A DNA stretch of 57,283 nt, taken from assembly GCA_013289605.1 (NCBI GenBank), contig JABCZS010000011.1, positions 1-57,283 of the forward strand, given 5' to 3'. The notes below the pieces were generated by a model that was not told the DNA's origin, made no database searches, and saw only the letters and a list, made by a program, of their open reading frames with translations. The stretch's first letter is position 1, and each line of letters begins with the position of its first letter. This DNA is from Gammaproteobacteria bacterium (GTDB lineage Bacteria > Pseudomonadota > Gammaproteobacteria > JABCZS01). A program made the translations under genes and the position numbers. Shown here piece after piece: positions 8,029 to 17,016 of this stretch.

Positions 8029-10431
8029 TCAATGCTTACTCAAGCGTTCTTCATGGGCTTCTAATTTTAACAAATGCGACGCTACAGCGGCTTTTTCATC
8101 TTTAAGTAAAGGAATAGGCAGAGTAGTTAGCGCAAGTTGTAATACTTCATCTATCCATCTTACCGATCTAATCTCTAAATGATCTTTAATATTCCGAGGA
8201 ATTTCCTTTAGATCGCGCACATTTTCTTCGGGAATAATAACCGTCTTTATTCCACCGCGCGCAGCAGCGAGTAATTTTTCCTTCAGGCCACCAATCGGTA
8301 ACACTTCACCGCGCAAAGTAATTTCGCCGGTCATCGCCACATCAGCACGTACCGGAATATGGGTTAACGCGGAGACTATCGCGGTGCACATCCCTATCCC
8401 AGCACTCGGGCCATCTTTAGGCGTACCGCCTTCAGGCACGTGAATATGAAAATCATTTTTTTCATAAAAATCAGCAGCAATGCCTAAACTTTGGCTACGG
8501 CTACGCACTACCGTCATTGCCGCTTGAATAGACTCTTGCATCACATCACCCAGCTTACCGGTGCGGCTAATTTTTCCTTTACCCGGCACCACAGCAACTT
8601 CTATGGTGAGTAAATCGCCACCGACTTCGGTCCAGGCTAAACCATTCACTTGACCAATACGATCATCTTCTTCCGCTAAGCCAAACCGAAAACGCTTCAC
8701 GCCTAAATAATTTTCTAAATTACTTGGGCTCACCAATGTTTTGGTTTTCTTCTTAGTGATCAGCACTTGCTTCACCACTTTGCGGCAAATTTTCGCAAGT
8801 TCTCGCTCTAAATGACGCACACCGGCTTCACGCGTGTAATAACGGATGATTTCTTTGACTGCAGCTGCAGTAATCGTGATTTCTTTTGCCGCTAAACCGT
8901 GTTCGGCCACTTGTTTAGGAATTAAATACTGCATCGCAATATGCTGTTTTTCATCTTCGGTGTAACCGGCTAAACGGATCACTTCCATTCTATCGAGTAA
9001 TGCGGGAGGAATATTTAACGTGTTACTGGTGGCAATAAACATCACATCGGATAAATCGTAATCCACTTCAAGGTAGTGATCATTGAACGCATGGTTTTGC
9101 TCAGGATCTAACACTTCCAGCAAAGCAGAAGCCGGATCGCCGCGAAAATCATTCGACATTTTGTCGATTTCATCCAATAAAAACAAAGGGTTACGCACTT
9201 TAACTTTGGCCATTTTTTGTATGATTTTACCAGGCAGCGCGCCGATGTAGGTGCGTCTATGACCACGAATCTCAGCTTCATCACGCACGCCCCCTAAAGA
9301 AATGCGCACAAATTCACGTCCCGTCGCCCGAGCAATAGATTCGCCTAATGAGGTTTTCCCCACCCCAGGTGGGCCGACTAAACATAAAATGGGTCCCTTT
9401 TGTTTTTTTACCCGCTGGCCGACGGCAAGGTATTCGGTGATCCGCTCTTTTACTTTTTCTAAACCGTAATGCTCTTTTTCTAACAAGGCTTCAGCTTGCG
9501 TTAAATCCTGCTGAATTTTAGATTGTTTTTTCCAAGGCACACTCACTAAATAGTCAATGTAGCTGCGAGCAATCGTCGCTTCTGCGGACATGGCGGGCAT
9601 TAATTTTAATTTTGCTAATTCTGATAAGGCTTTTTCTTTGGCCTCACTACTCATGCCGGCCGCTTTAATTTTAGCCTCAAGTTGCGCCAGCTCATTGCCG
9701 GTCTGCCCTTCTTGCGCGCTGAGCTCTTCTTGTATCGCTTTCATTTGCTCGTTTAAATAATAATCGCGGTGATTTTTTTCCATCCGTGCTTTGACTTTGA
9801 CGCGAATTTTCTTTTGCATTTGCAGCACTTCAATTTCAGCTTCGATTAATACCATCAAGGTATCTAATCGGCTGACCAGTTTGAAATGCTCTAAAATCTC
9901 TTGTTTTTGCGCTATTTTCAGCGGAATATGTGCGGCTATCGTATCCATTAAGCGCCCAGGCTCGCTGATGCTGGCCAAAGCATGAGGCATCTCGGGAGGG
10001 ATTTTTTTATTTAATTCAGTGTATTGTTCAAATTGAGCCAGTAATGATCGGATCACCGTGTCTTCATTTTCAAGCGGGTCGGTTTCTTCCTCGATTAATT
10101 CGACTTTTGCACTTAAAAAGGGATCCGTTTGCGTGTATTCTATCACCCGACCACGCGTACGCCCTTCCACCAACACTTTGACTGTGCCATCGGGTAATTT
10201 TAAAATTTGTAATATCGTCGCTAAACAACCGACGGTATAAAGTTCACTGGTCAGTGGATCTTCATTTTTCGGCTCTTGTTGCGCAACTAGAAAAATTTCT
10301 TTATTGCCGGCCATCGTCGCTTCTAATGCCTTGATTGAGCGCGGCCGGCCAACAAATAAAGGCACGACCATATAAGGGTAAACAACAACATCACGTAACG
10401 GGACAACACTGACTTCTAGAGGTTCATTCAT
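8029..10431 (-). CDS. lon: ATP-dependent protease Lon
   Basis: 800 aa, full length. Order: N-terminal LON substrate-binding domain (about 7-200), helical region, AAA+ module with Walker A GPPGVGKT (353-360) and Walker B FLLDEID (about 417-423), then the peptidase domain with the catalytic serine S676 (DGPSAG) and lysine K719 (GGLKEK). Lon degrades misfolded and short-lived regulatory proteins in the cytosol. It is the last gene of the tig-clpP-clpX-lon group, 62 bp after clpX. Its 3' end directly meets the repeat array. Confidence 0.98.
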   Translation of the reverse strand: MNEPLEVSVVPLRDVVVYPYMVVPLFVGRPRSIKALEATMAGNKEIFLVAQQEPKNEDPLTSELYTVGCLATILQILKLPDGTVKVLVEGRTRGRVIEYTQTDPFLSAKVELIEEETDPLENEDTVIRSLLAQFEQYTELNKKIPPEMPHALASISEPGRLMDTIAAHIPLKIAQKQEILEHFKLVSRLDTLMVLIEAEIEVLQMQKKIRVKVKARMEKNHRDYYLNEQMKAIQEELSAQEGQTGNELAQLEAKIKAAGMSSEAKEKALSELAKLKLMPAMSAEATIARSYIDYLVSVPWKKQSKIQQDLTQAEALLEKEHYGLEKVKERITEYLAVGQRVKKQKGPILCLVGPPGVGKTSLGESIARATGREFVRISLGGVRDEAEIRGHRRTYIGALPGKIIQKMAKVKVRNPLFLLDEIDKMSNDFRGDPASALLEVLDPEQNHAFNDHYLEVDYDLSDVMFIATSNTLNIPPALLDRMEVIRLAGYTEDEKQHIAMQYLIPKQVAEHGLAAKEITITAAAVKEIIRYYTREAGVRHLERELAKICRKVVKQVLITKKKTKTLVSPSNLENYLGVKRFRFGLAEEDDRIGQVNGLAWTEVGGDLLTIEVAVVPGKGKISRTGKLGDVMQESIQAAMTVVRSRSQSLGIAADFYEKNDFHIHVPEGGTPKDGPSAGIGMCTAIVSALTHIPVRADVAMTGEITLRGEVLPIGGLKEKLLAAARGGIKTVIIPEENVRDLKEIPRNIKDHLEIRSVRWIDEVLQLALTTLPIPLLKDEKAAVASHLLKLEAHEERLSKH

Positions 10432-10493
10432 GGTAGTTATCTTTTTTTAAGGGCTTGCAGTAATAGATAAGGGCGATTTCGAAAAATTCAAGA

Positions 10494-11765
10494 TCATTCC
10501 TGCCCCATGGCCGCTTGATTAGGATTATCGTATATAATCAAAGGCTTAGTATCCCCTTTGATCACGCTCTCGTCGATCACCACTTTGCTGACATGAGTTA
10601 ACGAAGGCAGATCATACATCGTATCGAGTAAAATATTTTCGAGTATCGAGCGCAAACCACGCGCACCGGTTTTGCGCTTCATCGCTAATTGAGCGACTTC
10701 TTGCAACACTTGACCTCTGAATTCCAACTCCACCCCTTCCATATTAAATAAGGTTTGGTATTGTTTGGTTAGAGCATTTTTAGGTTCGGTTAAGATGCGC
10801 ACCAACATATCGGCATCAAGTTCATTAAGAATGGCAACCACAGGTAAGCGGCCCACAAATTCTGGAATCAAGCCAAATTTAATTAAATCTTCGGGTTCGA
10901 CCTGATCAAATAATTCACCTAAGCTCTTGCGGTCATCTTTAGTTGAGACTTGCGCAGAAAATCCTATGCCATTTTTTTCAGAACGCTCGCGGATCACACG
11001 CTCTAAACCTTGGAATGCCCCGCCGCAAATAAATAAAATATTTGATGTATCGACTTGCAAGAATTCTTGTTGCGGATGTTTACGCCCGCCTTGTGGCGGT
11101 ACGGAAGCCACCGTGCCTTCGATTAATTTTAATAAAGCTTGTTGCACGCCTTCGCCTGAGACGTCACGGGTAATTGAGGGGTTATCTGCTTTGCGGGAAA
11201 TTTTATCAATTTCATCGATGTACACTATGCCGCGCTGGGCTTTTTCTACATCGTAATCGCATTTTTGCAATAATTTTTGGATAATGTTTTCAACGTCTTC
11301 GCCGACGTAACCGGCTTCAGTTAAAGTTGTCGCATCTGCCATAGCAAAAGGTACATTAAGTAAACGCGCCAAGGTTTGGGCCAATAAGGTTTTACCGCTA
11401 CCGGTGGGGCCGATTAATAAAATATTACTTTTACTGAGTTCAACCGCATCTTCATCGGGCTTGGGCGTATGACCTAAACGTTTGTAATGATTATATACCG
11501 CAACAGAGAGTACTTTTTTTGCATGCACCTGACCGATGACATATTCATCGAGGATATGATTAATATCCATAGGGCTAGGCAGTTTTTCAGCCTCGGGCGG
11601 TGCGGCTTCTTGAATTTCTTCACGAATGATATCATTGCATAATTCAACACATTCATCACAGACATAGACCGAAGGCCCCGCAATCAGTTTGCGTACTTCA
11701 TGCTGGCTCTTGCCACAAAAAGAGCAATAAAGTAATTTTGTACCGTCTGATTTTTTGTCACTCAT
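10494..11765 (-). CDS. clpX: ClpX, ATPase subunit of the Clp protease
   Basis: 423 aa. Zinc-binding domain with C14, C17, C36 and C39, then AAA+ module with Walker A GPTGSGKT (119-126), Walker B YIDEIDKI and the large/small subdomains. ClpX unfolds tagged substrates and feeds them into ClpP. It lies 42 bp after clpP on the same strand. Confidence 0.98.
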   Translation of the reverse strand: MSDKKSDGTKLLYCSFCGKSQHEVRKLIAGPSVYVCDECVELCNDIIREEIQEAAPPEAEKLPSPMDINHILDEYVIGQVHAKKVLSVAVYNHYKRLGHTPKPDEDAVELSKSNILLIGPTGSGKTLLAQTLARLLNVPFAMADATTLTEAGYVGEDVENIIQKLLQKCDYDVEKAQRGIVYIDEIDKISRKADNPSITRDVSGEGVQQALLKLIEGTVASVPPQGGRKHPQQEFLQVDTSNILFICGGAFQGLERVIRERSEKNGIGFSAQVSTKDDRKSLGELFDQVEPEDLIKFGLIPEFVGRLPVVAILNELDADMLVRILTEPKNALTKQYQTLFNMEGVELEFRGQVLQEVAQLAMKRKTGARGLRSILENILLDTMYDLPSLTHVSKVVIDESVIKGDTKPLIIYDNPNQAAMGQE

Positions 11766-11807
11766 CCACCGTCTCCGTCGTTTTTACCGTGCAAATAAGA
11801 TTAATTC

Positions 11808-12449
11808 TTATTTCTTCTTTTCATCCATCGCGCGCTTATCCAATACAGCATCAATTAAGCCGTAGGTTTTTGCTTCGGTACTGCTCATAAAGCGATCGCG
11901 GTCAGTATCTTGACTGATCTGCTTTAATGTTTGCCCCGTATGATGCGCCAAAATTTTATTAAGGCGATCACGAATAAGCAGAATTTCACGGGCATGAATT
12001 TCGATATCACTCGCCTGCCCTTGTACGCCGCCTAGGGGTTGATGAATTAAAACCCGTGAATTAGGCAAAGCATAACGTTTTTTCGGCGCGCCACCTGCCA
12101 ATAATACCGCACCCATGCTGGCGGCTTGACCGATACAATACGTATTGACATCGGGTTTAATAAATTGCATGGTGTCATAAATAGCAAGACCTGCGGTCAC
12201 TGAACCACCAGGTGAGTTAATGTACAAACTAATATCTTTATCAGGATTTTCTGATTCCAAAAATAACAGCTGCGCCACAATTAAATTGGCCATATTATCT
12301 TCAACCTGGCCCACTAAAAATATCACCCGCTCTTTCAATAAGCGTGAATAAATATCATAAGCGCGCTCACCGCGGGCAGATTGCTCTACCACCATAGGGA
12401 CTAAGGTTGCAGAAATTGATGCGGGATCAAAGCCATTTGTTATGTGCAT
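11808..12449 (-). CDS. clpP: ClpP, proteolytic subunit of the Clp protease
   Basis: 213 aa serine peptidase. The triad is S111 ([11 protein letters not shown]), H136 (VLIHQPLGG) and D185 (DTDRDRF), with the same 25- and 49-residue spacing as in E. coli ClpP. The N-terminal ~14 residues are probably a propeptide. It forms the double heptamer that degrades proteins delivered by ClpX or ClpA. It lies 66 bp downstream of tig. Confidence 0.98.
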   Translation of the reverse strand: MHITNGFDPASISATLVPMVVEQSARGERAYDIYSRLLKERVIFLVGQVEDNMANLIVAQLLFLESENPDKDISLYINSPGGSVTAGLAIYDTMQFIKPDVNTYCIGQAASMGAVLLAGGAPKKRYALPNSRVLIHQPLGGVQGQASDIEIHAREILLIRDRLNKILAHHTGQTLKQISQDTDRDRFMSSTEAKTYGLIDAVLDKRAMDEKKK

Positions 12450-12515
12450 AGTCTATATTCTTCCGTTAGGATGTTATGAGGTTAACAGAGTACTGCGAGT
12501 ACCTACCACTATTTA

Positions 12516-13808
12516 CTATCTTTCGTCTGCTGCCATCATTTCTTTATAGGGCAGTTCGATAATATGTCGAGATATGTGTTGCAATAAGTGATCCAGAGCT
12601 TGTTCTTCTAAAACTAAAGAGGAAACGGGGTTCAAACGCTTTTTATCTTCAAAAAACCAACGTAGCATCCCTTCAGGATCCGCGCTGCCTCGTGCAATAT
12701 TCATCACAGCCGCCTGAACTTTTTTCTGGTCCACTTGGATATTATAGTCGCGAATGATCTGCCCAAGTAGTAAGCTATATAACACTCTCTTCTCAGCTTC
12801 GGCTTGTACGCCTTCCTCAGAAGCCCGGACAGATTCAGGTAAATTGGGATCTTCAATATTTTCTTTAAGAATATTGAGTTCATTTTTCACGAGTGAAGGT
12901 GGCAAATCGATTTTGTTAAGATTTGCTAATTTCGTCAAGACGTCTTTGTGAAGTTTACGACGTACTTTTTCATTGGCTTCTTGCGCTAAGCTTTCTTTTA
13001 CTTTAGCTTTCAATACCTCTACGGTACCGTCTTCTAAGTTTAAGGTATCTTTGCAAAACTCATCGGTAATCTCAGGCAGGCTGGCTTCTTCTATTTCGGT
13101 CACATCGATGGTAAATTCAGTTTCTTTACCCGCTAATTTTTCATTATAATTTTCAGGGAAAGTAATTGTAAATTGTTTATGAGCGCCTTTAGATAACCCA
13201 ATGAGTTTCTCTTCAAAACCAGGGATCATTTGTTTATCGCCCAGGACAATTTTAACGTCTTTTTCATCGGTGAAAGGTTCGCTCTCGCCTTTAATCACGC
13301 CAGTGAAATCAACAGTGATCCGATGACCTAATTTTGAGGCATCAGTGCAAGCAGTCCAATGGGCATGACTTTTTTGGATCCGTTGCAAGACTTCAGCAAT
13401 ATCGCTGTCATTGATAATAGGCGTTGGAATATCCATTTTGATTTGCGTCAAATCATTTAATTTGACTTCAGGATAGACTTCAAAATGCGCATAAAACTTC
13501 AAGGGCTCGCCGCTAACATTATGGATCATGTGAACATGAGGCGTTTGTATTGGCACAATTTTTTCTTTTTCGATGGCGTCAAACAAGGCTTGATTGATGG
13601 CTTTTTCGACCACTTCATGACGCACGCCTTCACCGTAACGTCCTTGAACCAACTTCATGGGCGCTTTGCCCGGGCGAAAGCCAGGTATTTTTAGCTTTTT
13701 GGCCAATTCATTGAGCTTTTCAGTGATTTGTTTTTCGAGTGATTCGGCAGGAATTTCAATCGTGACTTTGCGCTCAAACTGGTCTTGTTGTTCAAATGAT
13801 ACTTGCAT
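12516..13808 (-). CDS. tig: Trigger factor, ribosome-bound chaperone
   Basis: 430 aa from the chosen start. It shows the N-terminal ribosome-binding domain with the signature GFRPGKAP, the FKBP-type PPIase domain (about 150-235, including GHRITVDFTG and MIPGFEEKLIG), and the helical C-terminal chaperone domain. It binds nascent chains at the ribosome exit. The longer frame opens at ATG 13832, but ATG 13808 has a GAGGA Shine-Dalgarno and gives the usual start MQVSFEQ. The gene lies directly after the tRNA cluster and before clpP, in the conserved order. Confidence 0.96.
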   Translation of the reverse strand: MQVSFEQQDQFERKVTIEIPAESLEKQITEKLNELAKKLKIPGFRPGKAPMKLVQGRYGEGVRHEVVEKAINQALFDAIEKEKIVPIQTPHVHMIHNVSGEPLKFYAHFEVYPEVKLNDLTQIKMDIPTPIINDSDIAEVLQRIQKSHAHWTACTDASKLGHRITVDFTGVIKGESEPFTDEKDVKIVLGDKQMIPGFEEKLIGLSKGAHKQFTITFPENYNEKLAGKETEFTIDVTEIEEASLPEITDEFCKDTLNLEDGTVEVLKAKVKESLAQEANEKVRRKLHKDVLTKLANLNKIDLPPSLVKNELNILKENIEDPNLPESVRASEEGVQAEAEKRVLYSLLLGQIIRDYNIQVDQKKVQAAVMNIARGSADPEGMLRWFFEDKKRLNPVSSLVLEEQALDHLLQHISRHIIELPYKEMMAADER

Positions 13809-13836
13809 GCGGTCCTCATCAATCATAATCATAATA

Positions 13837-13921
13837 TGGTGCGAGAGGAGAGACTCGAACTCTCACAGGTTACCCCGCTGGAACCTAAATCCAGTGCGTC
13901 TACCAATTCCGCCACTCTCGC
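13837..13921 (-). tRNA. tRNA-Leu (UAG anticodon)
   Basis: Acceptor stem GCGAGAG / CTCTCGC, A73 and an encoded CCA. The anticodon loop TTTAGGT gives UAG. It has the long variable arm of class II tRNAs and the GAGTTCGAGTCTC T-arm. Confidence 0.95.
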
Positions 13922-13958
13922 TTAATTTTTGGCACTCTAATATTTGCCTTCTGGAATG

Positions 13959-14032
13959 GGTGAGCGATGGGGATCGAACCCACGACCATTGGAATCACAA
14001 TCCAATGCTCTACCGACTGAGCTACGCCCACC
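13959..14032 (-). tRNA. tRNA-His (GUG anticodon)
   Basis: Acceptor GTGGGCG / CGCTCAC with an extra 5' G (G-1) opposite C73, as tRNA-His requires. The anticodon loop TTGTGAT gives GUG. The CCA end is not fully encoded. Confidence 0.93.
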
Positions 14033-14060
14033 ACTTCCAGAAAACAAATGAAGCTTTATG

Positions 14061-14134
14061 CGCGCCTGGCAGGATTCGAACCTGCCACCCTCGGCTTAGA
14101 AGGCCGATGCTCTATCCGAATGAGCTACAGGCGC
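14061..14134 (-). tRNA. tRNA-Arg (UCU anticodon)
   Basis: Acceptor GCGCCTG / CAGGCGC; anticodon stem TCGGC / GCCGA with loop CTTCTAA, anticodon UCU. The 3' CCA is not fully encoded. Confidence 0.94.
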
Positions 14135-14205
14135 ATCAAACCTTGCGCAATATAAAAAATTAATTCAACTTTCTAAGTTATCTTACGATATTACTTGTGT
14201 ATGGA

Positions 14206-14279
14206 TCGGGGCAGAGGGATTTGAACCCCCGACATTCTGCTCCCAAAGCAGACGCGCTACCAGGCTGCGCTATGCCCCG
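14206..14279 (-). tRNA. tRNA-Pro (UGG anticodon)
   Basis: Acceptor CGGGGCA / TGCCCCG; anticodon stem TCTGC / GCAGA with loop TTTGGGA, anticodon UGG. First gene of the four-tRNA cluster read toward tig. Confidence 0.94.
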
Positions 14280-14381
14280 AAGGGTGCATCATACCCGAGA
14301 GAACATTTATTCGTCAAACACCGCGTGACCTTTGCTATAATTTGGAACTCATACTAGGAAGTTATTTAGGAAGAAGATTTT

Positions 14382-15566
14382 ATGAAGACAAAAATTTTAG
14401 CCCTGATGGGCGCAATGACCTTAACACTGAGCGCTGTAACCACTGCAGCCCCCCCGCCTGCGCGCTTGGATGTGATCTTGCCGCAACTCGAAGCTAGCAT
14501 CACGCAAGCCATGCGAGCCTCTGGCGCACCGGGCATGGCGATTGCCGTGGTGCAAGGCAATCAAATTGTATACATGAAAGGGTTTGGCTTGCGCGAAGCG
14601 GGTAAAACCGCGCCGGTCACCACCGATACCGTATTTCGGGTAGCGTCAGTATCTAAAACGTTTGCCTCAACCTTAGCCGGCATATTGGTGGATAAACAAC
14701 AATTAAGCTGGACCGATAGGCTCGTCGATAATGTGCCAAACTTTGCGTTAAAATCGACGGCAAATACCCAAAGTTTAACGCTAAAAAATATCCTCAGTCA
14801 TACTGGCGGACTGCCCGCGCATGCCTACGATAACCTGATTGAATCCAATGTCCCTTATGAGACCGTTTTATATCGCCTCAGGGAAGTCAATACCAGTTGC
14901 CCTGTGGGACAATGTTATGGCTATCAAAATGTGCTTTACAGCGCCGTCAGCGACGTGATTAACACCCGCACCGGCAAGAGCTTTGAAGAACAATTGCAAG
15001 ACCGACTGCTAACCCCATTAGGTATGACGAATACTTCTGCAAGTTTAGAGGGGATCATGAATAATCCCAATGTCGCTAAACCGCATGTTAAGCACAAAAA
15101 TAAATGGGTCAGCACCGCAATTAAACCCGCTTATTATCGTGTGGCGCCTGCAGGCGGCATTAATGCCAGCATTAAAGATATGGCGAATTACTTGCGCGCG
15201 CATATGGGGCATCGCCCTGATGTGATCTCGCCTGCGGTGATTAATGCCATCACGACGCCCGTCATTAATACCCCTACGGAAATTAAAAAATATCACAACG
15301 TGAGTTGGCGGCGGGATCGTGTGACGCAAGCCCAATACGGTTTGGGTTGGCGGATTTATACTTATGCGGGACGTGAAATGCTTTTTCACCGCGGTGGTTT
15401 GCAAGGGTATCGCGCAGAAATTGCTTATTTACCTGATGAGCAAATCGGCATAGTGACGTTATGGAATTCAGGCGCACAAGTCAGCGATACGTTAGTGCCC
15501 ACATTTTTTGATCTCTATTTAGGATTACCTAAGAAAAATTGGGTCCAAGCGGCAGGTAATAAATAA
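14382..15566 (+). CDS. Secreted serine hydrolase, class C beta-lactamase fold
   Basis: 394 aa. A signal peptide (about 1-22, MKTKILALMGAMTLTLSAV) targets it to the periplasm. The three active-site motifs of the beta-lactamase/penicillin-binding family are visible: SxxK at S89-K92 (SVSK), YxN at Y181-N183, and HRGG near residue 327 in place of KTG. It could be a D-Ala-D-Ala carboxypeptidase, an esterase or a beta-lactamase; the HxG third motif favours an esterase/peptidase over a true AmpC. Its stop is 1 nt before the next gene, so the two probably form an operon. Confidence 0.88.
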   Translation: MKTKILALMGAMTLTLSAVTTAAPPPARLDVILPQLEASITQAMRASGAPGMAIAVVQGNQIVYMKGFGLREAGKTAPVTTDTVFRVASVSKTFASTLAGILVDKQQLSWTDRLVDNVPNFALKSTANTQSLTLKNILSHTGGLPAHAYDNLIESNVPYETVLYRLREVNTSCPVGQCYGYQNVLYSAVSDVINTRTGKSFEEQLQDRLLTPLGMTNTSASLEGIMNNPNVAKPHVKHKNKWVSTAIKPAYYRVAPAGGINASIKDMANYLRAHMGHRPDVISPAVINAITTPVINTPTEIKKYHNVSWRRDRVTQAQYGLGWRIYTYAGREMLFHRGGLQGYRAEIAYLPDEQIGIVTLWNSGAQVSDTLVPTFFDLYLGLPKKNWVQAAGNK

Positions 15567-15567
15567 T

Positions 15568-16482
15568 ATGACGGTTAAGCTTAATGCTGCTCAACAGCGG
15601 TTTGCACCTATTCAAAACGCGTGGTTAAAGTCTTCCGGCAGCTGTGCGCAATCGCATTTTGTGCACTTTAAACCGCTTAATGCCGATATTCATATTTTAG
15701 AAGCAGGTCAGGGTGAGCCCTTATTAATGCTGCACGGTGGTAATGCCTTTTCGGCATTATGGGAGCCGCTGCTTGCAAAACTTAAAACTGATTTTCATTT
15801 GATTGCCCCAGATCGGTTTAGTTGTGGCTTATCTACGCCTATTCATTATAAAAAATTAAATTTAATCCAACACGCCACTGATTTTATTGATGCATTGTTT
15901 GATCATTATGGTTTTTCATCGGTGAATGTGATAGGCAATTCCCTAGGCGGTTATTGGGCCATGCTTTACGCGCTGCAAAAACCCGAGCGGATTAAAAAAA
16001 TTATTTTGATTGGCGTCCCCGGTGGCACGCAGCCCCCGCCGTTTATATTACGCTTAAGTAGCCTACCGCTCATTAATCAATTTTTGTTTTATCTGATGAT
16101 GCGTGCGCCCGACAGTACTGAAAAATTATTTGAGCAAGCCTTGGTTGCCGATCTGAAACATTTACCCAAAGAAATTTTTCACCTGATGGATTTAGGCTTA
16201 CGTTTGCCCGGCGCGCAAAAAGCCTGGTTGGATATTTTAGAAATGACTTGTACGCTCAAAAATATTAAGCCTAGATATTGCCTAGTGGATAAACTCTCGC
16301 AGATCCATCAGTCGATTTTGTTACTCTGGGGCGATAAAGATGTCTTTGGTACGCCGAGTCAAGCCCAAGCGCTGCAACGTGCACTGCCCCATGCACAATT
16401 AGACTTGATCCCCAATGCAGGTCATATGCCGTGGCTGGATCAAGGGGAGCATTGTGCGCTAGCGATACGGAAATTTTTATAG
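15568..16482 (+). CDS. Alpha/beta hydrolase
   Basis: 304 aa alpha/beta-hydrolase fold without a signal peptide. Oxyanion motif LHGGNA (55-60), nucleophile elbow GNSLGG with S125, acid D256 or D258 (LWGDKD), and histidine H286 (NAGHMPW). The substrate cannot be told from sequence. The hydrophobic cap (about 155-180, with LPLINQFLFYLMM) suggests a lipid or other apolar substrate. It is tightly linked to the upstream secreted serine hydrolase. Confidence 0.85.
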   Translation: MTVKLNAAQQRFAPIQNAWLKSSGSCAQSHFVHFKPLNADIHILEAGQGEPLLMLHGGNAFSALWEPLLAKLKTDFHLIAPDRFSCGLSTPIHYKKLNLIQHATDFIDALFDHYGFSSVNVIGNSLGGYWAMLYALQKPERIKKIILIGVPGGTQPPPFILRLSSLPLINQFLFYLMMRAPDSTEKLFEQALVADLKHLPKEIFHLMDLGLRLPGAQKAWLDILEMTCTLKNIKPRYCLVDKLSQIHQSILLLWGDKDVFGTPSQAQALQRALPHAQLDLIPNAGHMPWLDQGEHCALAIRKFL

Positions 16483-17016
16483 CCTCTTGCATACTATATA
16501 TATTGATCACCAAAAAAATTTTTAAAAAAATAGTTAAAAAATTAGCCATTTCTTGGCAATTATCCCAAAAAATGCTATTGACAAGATATACGTACTCAAT
16601 AACAATGCCAGCAGGTACGAATGTTAGAGGTTAAATTTTGGACATGCTCAGTACAAAGGTTAACCCCGTGCTCAATACTGTGTATCCATGCAGAGTACAC
16701 AGTCAGTGTTTAGTTTCTGTTTTCTTGCCTAGTACAATAATTCTAACAACTCGGTTAGGCATTTCTTAAGGTCTTTAGACCCTTACTTACATACAATAAG
16801 TGCCGCCTTCCTTCCGGCACGCCCAAATTGAAATATTTTTAATATTTTTTGGTGTTTTTTATAGCGTTAATGACCCTAAACCAATTGTAACGTTTTGATT
16901 ATAAAAGCAATAATCTCTTAAGGATGGCTTAAGGTCACTGTGTTCTGATGGCTATATGGGGTGAAAACGGATATAATAGTCTGTTAACTAACGGAAAATA
17001 GGTAAGGAATAGGATT
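16483..17016. other. Intergenic region upstream of the 913-aa orphan
   Basis: AT-rich, no supported gene. It holds a small stem GTGCCG...CGGCAC near 16800-16820, an exact double CTTAAG motif (16917-16933) and TATAAT at 16972-16977 ahead of the ATG at 17017. Confidence 0.6.
16917..16933 (+). promoter_or_regulatory. PmrA-box-like direct repeat CTTAAG-N5-CTTAAG
   Basis: CTTAAG at 16917-16922 and at 16928-16933, an 11-bp period. This is the TTAA-N7-TTAA layout of PmrA boxes. TATATG (16953-16958) follows 19 bp later and TATAAT (16972-16977) further on. Binding by PmrA is inference. Confidence 0.5.

Noticed and set aside
13657-14163. A 168-codon open frame on the plus strand across tig and the tRNA genes
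   Set aside because: It runs antisense through tig and three tRNA genes; a shadow frame.
16577-16606. TTGACA near 16578 considered as a promoter
   Set aside because: No acceptable -10 box at 16-18 bp and no gene within 400 bp downstream.
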